Part shown: positions 1 to 10,526 of the stretch, piece after piece | Layout: each line of letters opens with the position of its first letter | Position numbering within the stretch: the stretch's first letter is position 1 | Assembly: GCA_029246865.1 (NCBI GenBank) | Contig: JAQWMI010000001.1 | Coordinates: forward strand, 1 to 45,869 | Length of the DNA stretch: 45,869 nucleotides | Origin: Alphaproteobacteria bacterium | Lineage (GTDB): Bacteria; Pseudomonadota; Alphaproteobacteria; HIMB59 | Direction: 5' to 3' | The notes under the pieces: model-generated | What the model was told of the DNA's origin: nothing | Seen by the model: the letters and a program-made list of their open reading frames with translations, nothing else | Database searches by the model: none | Made by a program: the position numbers and the translations under genes

Positions 1-78
1 AAGAATATTCTTGATAAGGAAAATAGTTGGTTTGTTATTTATTTTGATAAGTGTTGTTTTAATGATTAATCTACTTAA

Positions 79-1584
79 ATGAATCCCTATTTATTAGAAA
101 TTAATGATATTTGTAAAAAATATCCTGGTGTTATAGCAAATAACAATGTTTCTTTTAATATAAGAGATGGAAAAATTCATGCACTTCTCGGTGAAAACGG
201 AGCTGGAAAATCAACACTTGTAAAGATCCTCTTCGGACTTGTGACATCAGACTCTGGGAATATTTTACTTAACAGGGAAGAAATTAAATTTAAAAATCCA
301 TCTGAAGCTAAGGCGACTGGAGTAGGAATGGTTTTTCAACATTTTTCTCTTTTTGAGTCATTGACGGTTTCAGAAAATTTGATTTTAGGACTTGAAGAGA
401 ACATATCTTTTAAAAAATTGAAAAATAGAGCAATAGAAATTTCAAAAAAATATGATCTCACATTAGATCTTGACTCTCCTATTAACAATTTATCTGCAGG
501 AGAAAAACAGAGTGTTGAGATTGTCAGAGCTCTCTTACAAGAACCTAAAATCTTAATAATGGATGAACCAACTTCTGTTTTAACTCCTAATGAGTCTGAT
601 AAATTGTTCGTAATCCTTAAAAAATTAACTAATGAGGGTAAAACTATTCTCTATATTACTCATAAGTTAGACGAAGTTATTAAAAATTGTGATGAAGTCA
701 CTATTATGAGAAATGGTGAGGTTATTACCACTTGTAGTGCGGAAGCGGAAACAAAAGAAACTCTGGCAGTTAAAATGTTGGGCTATAAAGTCAAATCACA
801 AGTAACTGATTATAAGTCAGTTAAAAATAATATTTTATTTCAAGTTAAAAATTTATCAAAAGAATATAATGACCCATTTCTTACGGATATAAAAAATATT
901 TCTTTTTCACTAAAAGAAGGTGAAATATTTGGAATAGCTGGTGTAGCAGGTAATGGACAAAAAGAATTGATGGAATTATTAACAGGAGAAAATATCGATA
1001 ATATTCGAGGTGAAGTGCTATTTGACAATACAAATATTACTAACTTACCTACAAAATTTAGAAGAGAATTAGCTATAGGATTTGTTCCTGAAGATAGATT
1101 AGGTCATAGTGCTGTTCCAGAATTATCCTTAAGTGAAAATATTTTACTCAGTCAGTTTGCAGGCAATAAATTTTCTAAGATGGGAATACTAAATTTTGAA
1201 GAAATAGAAACCTACACAAAAAATGTAATTAGCAATTTTAATGTTAAAACACCCAACGAACTAATTTCAGCTAAAAATTTATCTGGCGGTAATTTACAAA
1301 AATTTGTTATAGGAAGAGAAATAAGTTCAAATCCTAAATTATTAATTGTCTATCAGCCCACTTGGGGTGTCGATACAGGAGCTGAGTCATTTATTAGAGA
1401 GTCTCTGATTAAATTGTCAAAAGAAGGTACATCGCTATTAATTATTTCTCAAGATCTTGACGAGCTTATTGAAATTACACATTCAGTTTCTGTAATCTCA
1501 AAAGGAAAATTATCTGAGCCTTTTGAAACTAAAAATTTAAATATTGAAAAACTTGGAATTATGATGGGTGGAGAAATTGATTAA
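79..1584 (+). CDS. BMP-type (nucleoside) ABC transporter, duplicated ATP-binding protein
   Basis: Two NBDs: Walker A GENGAGKST and GVAGNGQKE, signatures LSAGEKQ and LSGGNLQK; followed by two permeases and a BMP-family SBP. Confidence 0.92.
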   Translation: MNPYLLEINDICKKYPGVIANNNVSFNIRDGKIHALLGENGAGKSTLVKILFGLVTSDSGNILLNREEIKFKNPSEAKATGVGMVFQHFSLFESLTVSENLILGLEENISFKKLKNRAIEISKKYDLTLDLDSPINNLSAGEKQSVEIVRALLQEPKILIMDEPTSVLTPNESDKLFVILKKLTNEGKTILYITHKLDEVIKNCDEVTIMRNGEVITTCSAEAETKETLAVKMLGYKVKSQVTDYKSVKNNILFQVKNLSKEYNDPFLTDIKNISFSLKEGEIFGIAGVAGNGQKELMELLTGENIDNIRGEVLFDNTNITNLPTKFRRELAIGFVPEDRLGHSAVPELSLSENILLSQFAGNKFSKMGILNFEEIETYTKNVISNFNVKTPNELISAKNLSGGNLQKFVIGREISSNPKLLIVYQPTWGVDTGAESFIRESLIKLSKEGTSLLIISQDLDELIEITHSVSVISKGKLSEPFETKNLNIEKLGIMMGGEID

Positions 1585-2632
1585 ACTTGTTCCTAGAGGT
1601 AGTAGTTCTCAATCTATGTTTATATTGGCACCAATTTTTGCTATTTTCCTGACACTCCTTACAGGGTCAATTATCTTTTTTTTGATGGGATATAATCCTT
1701 CAAATGCCCTTAAGATTTTTTTTATATCTCCTATTTCTAATGCATATGGAATATCCGAACTTTTGGTAAAGGCAACTCCCCTAGCCTTAATTGCAATGGG
1801 ACTATCTTTTTGCTTTAAAAATAATATTTACAATATTGGAGCTGAAGGTCAACTCACTATGGGTGCAATTTTTGGGGGCGGAGTAGGAATTTATTTTTAT
1901 GACATTAGCTCTGTTTTAATATTACCTGGAATGATAATTGCCGGAGCATTAGGTGGCGCATTATGGGCAATGATACCCGCCCTTCTCAAAACAAAATTTA
2001 ATACTAATGAAATTCTAACAAGTTTAATGTTAGCTTACATCGCTCTCTTAATTTTAGATTATTTAGTTGTTGGTCCATGGAGAGATCCCGATGGTTTTAA
2101 TTTTCCAAAAACAAGACCTTTTGGAGAGTCTGGAAGGATGCCAATTTTATTTCAAGGCTTAAGAATTCATTTTGGTTTAATTATTACTTTAATTCTAATA
2201 GCATTTTCTTGGTTTATTTATTCAAAAACTATATTTGGTTTTCAATTAAAAGTTTCAGGATTCAGTCCAAAGGCAGCAAGATTTGCAGGATTTAATAAAA
2301 ATTTTTTGATATTTTCTGCCTTTGCTATAAGTGGTGCTTTTGCAGGTTTAGCTGGCGTGGGCGAAGTTTCTGGTCCTATTGGTCTAATATATAGAGACAT
2401 TTCTCCTAATTATGGATTTACAGCTATTATTGTTTGCTTCTTAGGGAGGTTACATCCTCTAGGTATAATTTTTGCTTCACTAGTTATTGCTCTAACTTAT
2501 TTGGGCGCGGAGGACGCACAGTTATTTCTTCAAATACCAGCTGCTGTTGGATTTGTTTTTCAGGGACTTGTTCTATTTTTTCTTCTTGGTAGCGATTTAC
2601 TTGTTAATTTTAAATTAAGGTTAAACAATTAA
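1568..2632 (+). CDS. BMP-type nucleoside ABC transporter permease
   Basis: Polytopic membrane protein with NIGAEGQLTMGAIFG motif; overlaps upstream ATPase by 17 bp. Confidence 0.9.
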   Translation: MEKLIKLVPRGSSSQSMFILAPIFAIFLTLLTGSIIFFLMGYNPSNALKIFFISPISNAYGISELLVKATPLALIAMGLSFCFKNNIYNIGAEGQLTMGAIFGGGVGIYFYDISSVLILPGMIIAGALGGALWAMIPALLKTKFNTNEILTSLMLAYIALLILDYLVVGPWRDPDGFNFPKTRPFGESGRMPILFQGLRIHFGLIITLILIAFSWFIYSKTIFGFQLKVSGFSPKAARFAGFNKNFLIFSAFAISGAFAGLAGVGEVSGPIGLIYRDISPNYGFTAIIVCFLGRLHPLGIIFASLVIALTYLGAEDAQLFLQIPAAVGFVFQGLVLFFLLGSDLLVNFKLRLNN

Positions 2633-3502
2633 ATGGATACGAATATGATTTTTGGAATAGTTAATATCATTCTTATAGGAACTACTCCTTTAGTATTTGC
2701 TGCAATTGGAGAATTGGTAGTTGAAAAATCAGGAGTACTTAATCTAGGTTTAGAGGGTATGATGTTGGTAGGAGCTGTTTCTGCTTTTGTAACATTAGTT
2801 CTTACGGACAGTTATCTTGCAGCACTTATTGTTTCTTTAATTTCAGGACTAGTGATGTCAGGATTATTTGCTTTTTTAGTTCTTTATTTAATGGCTAATC
2901 AAGTAGCAACGGGTTTAGCACTTACGATATTTGGCATAGGCATTAGCTCAATGATTGGTAAAAAATATGTTGGAACTCCTATAGATGGATTAAGCCCGTA
3001 TTTTTTGATTATAATTTCATTTTTAGTCGTTATTTTTATTGGATATTTTTTCAAGAAAACAAAATTAGGTTTAATAGTCAAAGCTGTTGGAGAGTCTCAT
3101 CACTCTGCTCATTCATTAGGCTTTAATGTTATAAAAATTAGATTTATATCAATATTATTTGGTGGAGCAATGAGTGCATTAGCAGGTTTTTATTTCTCCA
3201 TTTGTTATGCTCCAATGTGGCAGGAAGGAATGATTGCCGGTAGAGGTTGGATAGCTCTTGCTTTAGTTGTATTTGCAACATGGAAGCCAGAAAGGATACT
3301 TTTAGGAGCTTATATATTTGGAGGAGTAGCAATTATGCAAATGAATTTGCAAGCTTTTGGCGTTAAGTTTCCGGGTCAATTTTTCAATATGATGCCTTAT
3401 CTAGTTACAATTTTAGTTTTAGTAATAATCTCGGGTAATAAATTAAGAATTAAATTATCAGCCCCTGCATGCTTAACATTACCGTTTAATAAAAATCAGT
3501 AG
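2633..3502 (+). CDS. BMP-type nucleoside ABC transporter permease (second subunit)
   Basis: Polytopic; VLNLGLEGMMLVGA motif; directly follows first permease. Confidence 0.9.
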   Translation: MDTNMIFGIVNIILIGTTPLVFAAIGELVVEKSGVLNLGLEGMMLVGAVSAFVTLVLTDSYLAALIVSLISGLVMSGLFAFLVLYLMANQVATGLALTIFGIGISSMIGKKYVGTPIDGLSPYFLIIISFLVVIFIGYFFKKTKLGLIVKAVGESHHSAHSLGFNVIKIRFISILFGGAMSALAGFYFSICYAPMWQEGMIAGRGWIALALVVFATWKPERILLGAYIFGGVAIMQMNLQAFGVKFPGQFFNMMPYLVTILVLVIISGNKLRIKLSAPACLTLPFNKNQ

Positions 3503-3584
3503 GTTATCCACTATTTATTAATTTTAACTAACACGAATCTATTTTTTTTTTGTTATAAATAATGATCATCAAAAGGAAAATATT

Positions 3585-4691
3585 ATGAAAAAAAACACTT
3601 TACCCATTATTATAATCTTAGCTGTTTTACTTGGAGCTGGCGGCTTTTTTATTTCTAATCAAAATAATGTTCAAGATACGGCTTCAGATCAGAAAAAAAT
3701 TGGATTTATTTATATCGGCCCTCCAGGTGATCATGGATGGACTTATATGCACGATCAAGGCAGACAAACTATGGAAGCAGAGCTTGGAGATAGCATTACT
3801 ACGACTTACATCGAAAATGTTCCGGAAAATGCGGATGCTGTCAGAGCTATAAGAAAATTAGCTGAGTCTGGTCACGATTTAATATTTACAACTTCATTTA
3901 ATTACATGGATCAAACACTGGAAGTAGCTAAGGACTTCCCTGATATAAAATTTGAACATGCCACTGGTTATAAAAGAGCTGACAACGTAGCTACATATAA
4001 CTCTAGATTTTATGAAGGTAGAACTATAATTGGTCATATTGCAGGTAAAATGACTAAAACCAATACAATTGGTTATATAGCATCCTTCCCTATTCCCGAA
4101 GTTATCAGAGGAATCAATTCATTTTATTTAGCGGCATCTAAGGTTAATCCCGATATTAAGATAAAAGTAATTTGGGCTTACACTTGGTATGATCCTGCCA
4201 AAGAAGCTGATGCTGCCAATACATTAATTAATCAAGGAGCGGATATTATAGTTCAGCACACCGATACATTTGCACCCTGTCAAGCTGCTGAAAAAGCTGG
4301 AGTATTAGCTTTTGGTCAAGCCTCTAATCAAGAGCAATTTTGTCCAAATGCGCATATGACAGCTATCGAGGATGTTTGGGGACCTTATTACGCTGAAAGA
4401 GCTAAGGCTCTGGTTGATGGCAGTTGGGCTTCTCAAGATACTTGGGCCGGTATGAAAGAAGGGCATGTTGTTATGTCTGATTATAATACCAAAATTCTAC
4501 CTGCAGATTTGATTGCTGAAGCTAAAGCTATGGAAGCTAGAATTATAGATGGAAGTCTTCATTCATTTGCTGGACCTATCTACAATCAAGATGGTGAATT
4601 GGTAGTTCCTGAAGGTTCAGTAGCTGATGATGGAATGCTTGCTGGTATGATGTTTTATGTTCAGGGAATTGAAGATCAAGTACCTCAATAA
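3585..4691 (+). CDS. BMP family (basic membrane protein) substrate-binding protein
   Basis: Signal peptide, FIYIGPPGDHGWTYMHDQGR and FEHATGYKRADNV motifs; SD-like aaaagga upstream. Confidence 0.93.
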   Translation: MKKNTLPIIIILAVLLGAGGFFISNQNNVQDTASDQKKIGFIYIGPPGDHGWTYMHDQGRQTMEAELGDSITTTYIENVPENADAVRAIRKLAESGHDLIFTTSFNYMDQTLEVAKDFPDIKFEHATGYKRADNVATYNSRFYEGRTIIGHIAGKMTKTNTIGYIASFPIPEVIRGINSFYLAASKVNPDIKIKVIWAYTWYDPAKEADAANTLINQGADIIVQHTDTFAPCQAAEKAGVLAFGQASNQEQFCPNAHMTAIEDVWGPYYAERAKALVDGSWASQDTWAGMKEGHVVMSDYNTKILPADLIAEAKAMEARIIDGSLHSFAGPIYNQDGELVVPEGSVADDGMLAGMMFYVQGIEDQVPQ

Positions 4692-4705
4692 TTATTAACT
4701 TAATA

Positions 4706-4729
4706 GTGCCCTGTTGATTGACAGGGCAC
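4706..4729 (+). terminator. Perfect 9-bp stem / 6-nt loop hairpin between SBP and phosphoribosyltransferase (no U-tract)
   Basis: gtgccctgt-tgattg-acagggcac. Confidence 0.6.
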
Positions 4730-4752
4730 AAAATAACCTTTATTAAAAAACT

Positions 4753-5274
4753 ATGTCAGATATCTTTATTTCAACAGAAGAATACAATCAGAAAATAGAA
4801 CAGTTAGCTATTAAACTTTATGACGATGGCTGGGATTTTAATCAAGTCATTTGTATTGCTAAAGGCGGTCTAAGAGTTGGAGATGTTCTTGCTAGAATTT
4901 TTGATGTCCCTTTAGCTATTCTTTCAGTGGAGTCTTATAAAGGCGATGGTGTAAAAAACAAGAGAGGTTCTATAACATTTTCAAGAGATTTGGCTAAAAC
5001 CACACCAAATATTGGTTCTAGAGCTTTACTTGTTGATGATTTAGCTGACTCTGGAGTTACACTTCATAAAAGTAAAAAATGGTTAGAGCATTTTTATGGC
5101 TTTTATTTTGATGAACCAATGAGATCTGCAGTTTTATTTTATAAAGAAGTTTCTACATTTAAACCAGACTATTATGTTGACCACTACAAAGACTCACCTT
5201 GGATTCATATGCCTTTTGAAAAATATGAAGAAAAAGGAATTATTGAAAAAATTAAAAAAGAGTCTCTGAAGTAA
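4753..5274 (+). CDS. Purine (xanthine/hypoxanthine-type) phosphoribosyltransferase
   Basis: PRTase motif ALLVDDLADSGVTL; WDFNQVICIAKGGLRVGDVLARI. Confidence 0.82.
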   Translation: MSDIFISTEEYNQKIEQLAIKLYDDGWDFNQVICIAKGGLRVGDVLARIFDVPLAILSVESYKGDGVKNKRGSITFSRDLAKTTPNIGSRALLVDDLADSGVTLHKSKKWLEHFYGFYFDEPMRSAVLFYKEVSTFKPDYYVDHYKDSPWIHMPFEKYEEKGIIEKIKKESLK

Positions 5275-5282
5275 AATATAAT

Positions 5283-5708
5283 TTAATTAATCAAGTAAAT
5301 TAAGAATATATACCTAGAGACTTTAGATATTGTTACAAGAATTGTAAACTTCAGTAAATCTACATTTAATACTCCAGATAATACTGTAATAGGATCTCCG
5401 ATGATAGGCACCCAAGCAAATAAAATTGACCAAGACCCATATTTATTAAATATTTTTTGACTTTTATTTAATTGATTTGAGTTTACAGGAAACCATTTTT
5501 TACTCTGAAAAATTAAAATCTTTTTTCCAAGATACCAATTTACAATCGAACCACAGATATTTCCAAAACTGGCAAAAAAAAGCAATAGTCCTAATTCATA
5601 TTTCTTTGATAAAATCATCACAGATAAAAAAATCTCAGAAGAGAAAGGTAATATTGTTGCTGCTAAAAAACTAATTATTACTAAGTTAGCGTAAGCAAGA
5701 ATTATCAA
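5283..5708 (-). CDS. YqaA/DedA-like small membrane protein
   Basis: FAATILPFSSEI...GNICGSIVNWYLGK...GDPITVLSGV membrane motifs. Confidence 0.75.
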   Translation of the reverse strand: MIILAYANLVIISFLAATILPFSSEIFLSVMILSKKYELGLLLFFASFGNICGSIVNWYLGKKILIFQSKKWFPVNSNQLNKSQKIFNKYGSWSILFAWVPIIGDPITVLSGVLNVDLLKFTILVTISKVSRYIFLIYLIN

Positions 5709-5730
5709 TATAATAATTTGAATATAACTT

Positions 5731-7554
5731 TTATTCTAGAGATTTAGAGTGTTTTTTTCTTTCGTTAGCGTCTAAAAATTTTTTTCTCAATCTTAAACTC
5801 TTAGGAGTTACTTCAAGTAATTCATCAGGGTTAATATAAGTCATCATTTCCTCCAAAGACATAATCTTTGGTGGAGCTAAAGTAACAGCATCGTCAGTAC
5901 CAGAAGCCCTAACATTTGTTAGTTGTTTTCCTTTTAATACATTAATTTCTAAATCATTATCTCTGTTATGCTCACCTACGATCATTCCGACATAGACGGG
6001 TGAATTGTGCTCTACAAACATAATTCCCCTTTCCTGTAATTTCCATATCGCATAAGCAACCGCCTTACCTGAGCCTGTAGAAATTAAAGCACCACTTCTT
6101 CTTCCAGTTATATCGCCTTTAAAAGGTGCATAAGAGTGAAATACACGATTAAGAACACCAGTACCTCTTGTTTCAGTTAAAAATTTATTTTGATAACCTA
6201 TTAATCCTCTTGAAGGTGCTAAAAAAATAATTCTTGTTTTACCTGCACCAGCTGCCTTCATATCTAGCATTTCGCATTTTCTTTGGTTCATACCGTCAAT
6301 TACAGAGCTAGAATATTCTTCGTCAACGTCAATTGTTACTTCTTCGAAAGGTTCAGTCTTATTGCCATTTTCATCCTGCTGAAAAAGTACCTTTGGTCTT
6401 GAAACAGTAACTTCAAAACCTTCTCTTCTCATAGTTTCTATCAATACTCCTAATTGTAGCTCGCCTCTTCCACCAATTTCAAAGGCATCTTTATTTTTAT
6501 TTTCATTAAATGTAATAGCTACATTAGTCTCAGCCTCTGCCAATAGTCTATTTCTGATAACCGTTGAGGTAACTTTCTTACCTTCTGTACCTGCAAACGG
6601 TGAGTCATTAACCATAATGGTAACTGACATAGTTGGAGGATCAATAGGGGTTGAGGGAATAGGTTGATCGACCTCAGTAGAACAAATTGTATCTGCAACA
6701 GATGCATCTGTTAATCCAGCAATACAAACGATATCACCTGTATTTACTTCATCGACAACAATTTTTTTTGTGCCCTCAAATTTTAATAACTTTGTAAGTC
6801 TGCCTGTCTCAATAATTTTACCATCCAAGTTAATGGCTTTTACTGGATCATTAATCTTAGCAGAACCTTGCTCTACTCTTCCAATTAAACATCGGCCTAT
6901 ATAAGGATCAGACTCAAGAAGAGTTGCTAACATAGCAAAAGGTTTAGTGGTGTCGACAGTAGGTTTTGGGACATGTTTAAGAATTAAGTCTAATAATGGA
7001 GATAAATTTTTTCTATCATTCTCAAGCTCATTCACACACCAACCATTTCTTCCTGAAGCATATAATATTGGAAAATCTAGCTGTTCAGTAGAAGCTTCAA
7101 GGGAAACAAATAAATCAAATACTTCGTCTACTACCTGTTCAGGCCTGCTGTCAGACTTATCCACTTTATTGATAATAACAACTGGCTTTAGTCCTTGTTT
7201 AAGCGCTTTACCTAAAACAAACTTAGTTTGTGGCATTGGGCCTTCAGCAGCATCGGTAAGAAGAATTACTCCATCTGCCATTGATAATACTCTCTCAACT
7301 TCGCCACCAAAATCAGCATGACCTGGCGTATCAATGATATTAATTCGAGTTTCATTCCAAATAATAGAAGTTGGTTTTGCTAAAATTGTAATACCACGTT
7401 CTTTTTCTAGATCGTTAGAATCCATCATTCTCTCTGATGTTTCCTGATTGTCTCTGAACATACCACTTTGCTTCATGATATTGTCAATTAAGGTTGTTTT
7501 TCCGTGATCAACGTGTGCAATAATAGCTATATTACGTATTTCTTGTAATGACAT
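5731..7554 (-). CDS. typA: Ribosome-associated GTPase TypA/BipA
   Basis: AHVDHGKTTLIDNIMKQSG, full-length 607 aa, EF-G-like domains, GRGELQLGVLIETMRREGFE. Confidence 0.97.
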   Translation of the reverse strand: MSLQEIRNIAIIAHVDHGKTTLIDNIMKQSGMFRDNQETSERMMDSNDLEKERGITILAKPTSIIWNETRINIIDTPGHADFGGEVERVLSMADGVILLTDAAEGPMPQTKFVLGKALKQGLKPVVIINKVDKSDSRPEQVVDEVFDLFVSLEASTEQLDFPILYASGRNGWCVNELENDRKNLSPLLDLILKHVPKPTVDTTKPFAMLATLLESDPYIGRCLIGRVEQGSAKINDPVKAINLDGKIIETGRLTKLLKFEGTKKIVVDEVNTGDIVCIAGLTDASVADTICSTEVDQPIPSTPIDPPTMSVTIMVNDSPFAGTEGKKVTSTVIRNRLLAEAETNVAITFNENKNKDAFEIGGRGELQLGVLIETMRREGFEVTVSRPKVLFQQDENGNKTEPFEEVTIDVDEEYSSSVIDGMNQRKCEMLDMKAAGAGKTRIIFLAPSRGLIGYQNKFLTETRGTGVLNRVFHSYAPFKGDITGRRSGALISTGSGKAVAYAIWKLQERGIMFVEHNSPVYVGMIVGEHNRDNDLEINVLKGKQLTNVRASGTDDAVTLAPPKIMSLEEMMTYINPDELLEVTPKSLRLRKKFLDANERKKHSKSLE

Positions 7555-7573
7555 ATGAGTTAAGGTCTCTTTT

Positions 7574-8239
7574 CTAATTTTTGTTTATTAATGTATTTTT
7601 AGCTTCAGTAATTAAGTTTGCCAGATAATTATTACCATCTTTATCAGGATGAAACTTCTTCATCAAGCTATAATATGCTTTTTTTATATCCTCTTTTGAA
7701 GCGCCCTCATTAAGACCTAAAATAGAGTAAGCGTTTGTTTCAGTTAATTCATAATTATTAGAAGATGGATTGTGTGCAAAACTAGACTGAGAAATTATCA
7801 TTTTGATTAAATTGTAGCCTTTAGGATCTTGAGATTTTAGTTCCTCCATAAGTAAATCCTTATTGTTTTGAGATAATGATGAATAGTTCTTTCCAGAAAA
7901 TGATCCTTTCAGGATTTCAATAGTAACAATTTTAGATTTTAAATTTATCTTAAAATTTAAATAAGAAGTAGAAAAGTTAGGACTAAAACTTCTACCAAAT
8001 GATGATTTAGTTAAAAAATTAAAAATACTTAAGAGTCCTGTAATTCTTCTAAAAAATAATAATGCTGGAGCTAGGGCAACAGGAAGAAAATTTAACTTGC
8101 CACTAAAAATAAGAAAAAAACCAATTATCGCAATGAAAGCGATAATAACACTCCTCTTACTTTTAGGTCCTAATTTGCCACCAAATACAAAATAAAAAAT
8201 TAAAAGACTGCAAAAAAGTATTATAAAAATTTTACTCAT
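7574..8239 (-). CDS. Membrane-anchored DnaJ-domain protein
   Basis: N-terminal TM segments; C-terminal J-domain with HPD (YYSLMKKFHPDKDG). Confidence 0.85.
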   Translation of the reverse strand: MSKIFIILFCSLLIFYFVFGGKLGPKSKRSVIIAFIAIIGFFLIFSGKLNFLPVALAPALLFFRRITGLLSIFNFLTKSSFGRSFSPNFSTSYLNFKINLKSKIVTIEILKGSFSGKNYSSLSQNNKDLLMEELKSQDPKGYNLIKMIISQSSFAHNPSSNNYELTETNAYSILGLNEGASKEDIKKAYYSLMKKFHPDKDGNNYLANLITEAKNTLINKN

Positions 8240-8810
8240 TAAATATTATAGATAATTGTTTAAGTCTCTTCACCCTACCGCATCCTTTTTTATAGTAATT
8301 ATAACGGATTGGGTTTTTAATATAAAAATCTTGGTGGTAATCTTCTGCTTCGTAAAATTTATCAAATTCTAATACTAAAGTTTTAACTTTCTTTTCATAA
8401 TTGTTTTCAATAATTGAAATATACTTATTAACTAAAGTTTGGTTTATATTAATGTTCAGAAATATAGCACTTTGGTATTGATATCCTTTATCACAAAATT
8501 GTCCATTCTCGTCGAAGGGATCTATGTTTTTGAAAAATATATTTAAAATACTATCTGAGTTAATTATTTCATCATCGTATATTATTTCTAAAGCCTCTAT
8601 GTGACCAGTTTTGCCGGTTGAAATTTTTTCATAAGTTGGATTTGTTGTATGTCCGCCCGAGTAACCAGATATGGCCGATATTACCCCATCTACACCTTGA
8701 TAAGCTTCCTCAAGACACCAAAAACATCCTCCTGCAAGATATATTTTCTTTTCCTCTGCATTAGCATTGAATGCACATAAAAAGATAATTAATAAAATAA
8801 ACAATCTCAT
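8232..8810 (-). CDS. msrA: Peptide-methionine (S)-S-oxide reductase
   Basis: AGGCFWCLEEAYQGVDGVISAISGYSGG; signal peptide. Confidence 0.95.
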   Translation of the reverse strand: MRLFILLIIFLCAFNANAEEKKIYLAGGCFWCLEEAYQGVDGVISAISGYSGGHTTNPTYEKISTGKTGHIEALEIIYDDEIINSDSILNIFFKNIDPFDENGQFCDKGYQYQSAIFLNININQTLVNKYISIIENNYEKKVKTLVLEFDKFYEAEDYHQDFYIKNPIRYNYYKKGCGRVKRLKQLSIIFNE

Positions 8811-9652
8811 TTAATAGCTTGTAAATACTGCTTACGAAGTAATAGTGAAATTACTCCAGGTAAACCTTTTCCAATTTTGATTTTATCGACTTTTATTATT
8901 GGCATTATAAAGTTTGTTGCATTGGTCATAAATACCTCATTAGCCTTAAAGAGTAATTCTTTTTTAAAAATTTTTTCTTCAAAAATCAAATCATTTTTTT
9001 TAATTATTGAAATTAGTTTTTTTCTAGTAACGCCATTCAATATTTTATTAGTTAAGGGGTGAGTGATACATTTATTTCCTTTAATAATCCAAATGCTAGA
9101 TGAATTTCCTTCTGTGACATTGCTATTTTGGTCAATAAGTATTGCCTCATGGCATTTCATATCTTTTGCTTTATTAACAGCCATAACATTGCCTAAAAGA
9201 GAAATACTTTTAATATCTGCTCTTAGCCATCTAATATCTGGATATGTTATAACTGGAACACCCTTATTAGATAATTGGTCATTTGCTTTTAAATCTTTTT
9301 GAATGGAATAGATAATTATATTTGGTTTTAAGTTATTGGCATATTTATGATCTCTTGGGTTTTGATTTCCTCGTGTAACTTGTATGTAAATTATTCCAGT
9401 TTTTAAATTATCCATTGATTGAATTTTATTTGATATTTTTAGTATCTCTTCAATCGATAGATTAATTTTAATATCAATTTCTTTTAGAGATTTTTTTAAC
9501 CTTTTGAGATGTAAGTCTATGTCTATTAAAGTTCCATCATAGCTAGCTATTACTTCATACACACCGTCTGAAAATTGAAAGCCTCTGTCAGTAACACTAA
9601 TTTTGGCTTTAGATAAAGGTAAGTATTTTCCATTGAGATAACAGGTTGCCAT
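8807..9652 (-). CDS. D-amino acid aminotransferase-like / class IV PLP aminotransferase
   Basis: YLNGKYLPLSKAKISVTDRGFQFSDGVYEV; EGNSSSIWI; NGVTR. Confidence 0.85.
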   Translation of the reverse strand: MATCYLNGKYLPLSKAKISVTDRGFQFSDGVYEVIASYDGTLIDIDLHLKRLKKSLKEIDIKINLSIEEILKISNKIQSMDNLKTGIIYIQVTRGNQNPRDHKYANNLKPNIIIYSIQKDLKANDQLSNKGVPVITYPDIRWLRADIKSISLLGNVMAVNKAKDMKCHEAILIDQNSNVTEGNSSSIWIIKGNKCITHPLTNKILNGVTRKKLISIIKKNDLIFEEKIFKKELLFKANEVFMTNATNFIMPIIKVDKIKIGKGLPGVISLLLRKQYLQAIK

Positions 9653-9681
9653 AATTGATTTGTTTGGAATATACTACAATT

Positions 9682-10482
9682 GTGAATCAAAATAGAAGAG
9701 CTTTTTTAAAAACATTAGGATGCACTTGTTGTGTTCCATTTCTCTTACCTTCCTGTACACAAGTAGCCATAACTGAAAGAAATCAATTATCGATATATCC
9801 AGAATCTGTTATTAACCAAAATGCTCATAATGCTTACCAAAATATAAAAAAAGAATCTAAACTCAGTATAAATAAGTTACATAATCGTCAATTAAACACA
9901 GTTGGTACGAGAATCACTAAAGCAGTACAAATATATTTTGAAAATATTGGTAAAAAAGAATCTTTAGATAACTTTGACTGGGAATTTATATTAATTGAGG
10001 ATGATAGCCTTAATGCTTGGTGCATGCCTGGTGGTAAAATTGCGTTTTATACAGGAATATTGGATATAACTAAAAACGAGGACGGAATGGCCGCTGTAAT
10101 GGGTCATGAAATAGCTCACGCTGTTGCGAAACATTCAGTTGAAAGAGCGAGTCAAGCCGTATTATTCAACATTGGCTCTACTATATTAGATAGTGTCTTA
10201 GATGGTGCTCTCAGTGCTTCTAGGGTTGATGATTATGTAGTTCAACTAGGTATTAATCTTCCTTTTGGAAGACTTCAAGAATCAGAGGCTGATTATCTAG
10301 GGCTTATCTTCATGACGTTAGCTGGATATGATAATACAGCATCTATCGGGGTGTGGGAAAGAATGCAAGAAGCAAGTAAAAGCAGAACTCCACCAGAATT
10401 CCTGTCAACACACCCTACTCCTGGCAATAGAATTAAAAAATTACAACAATGGATACCGGAAATAAATGCAAAATATACTTAA
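9682..10482 (+). CDS. M48 family metalloprotease (TAT-like lipoprotein signal)
   Basis: HEIAHAVAKH zinc motif; start proposed at GTG 9682 giving NQNRRAFLKTLG...LLPSC lipobox (ORF track start 9655 is TTG). Confidence 0.85.
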   Translation: MNQNRRAFLKTLGCTCCVPFLLPSCTQVAITERNQLSIYPESVINQNAHNAYQNIKKESKLSINKLHNRQLNTVGTRITKAVQIYFENIGKKESLDNFDWEFILIEDDSLNAWCMPGGKIAFYTGILDITKNEDGMAAVMGHEIAHAVAKHSVERASQAVLFNIGSTILDSVLDGALSASRVDDYVVQLGINLPFGRLQESEADYLGLIFMTLAGYDNTASIGVWERMQEASKSRTPPEFLSTHPTPGNRIKKLQQWIPEINAKYT

Positions 10483-10526
10483 TCCCAGTTTCATTTTAAA
10501 ATTTATTCTATAAGTTAATCTCATAA

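Noticed and set aside
840-1028. 62-aa minus-strand ORF
   Set aside because: Antisense to the BMP ATPase; low-complexity translation, no family resemblance
6947-7321. 124-aa plus-strand ORF
   Set aside because: Antisense inside typA; Ser/Thr-rich shadow translation of a conserved gene
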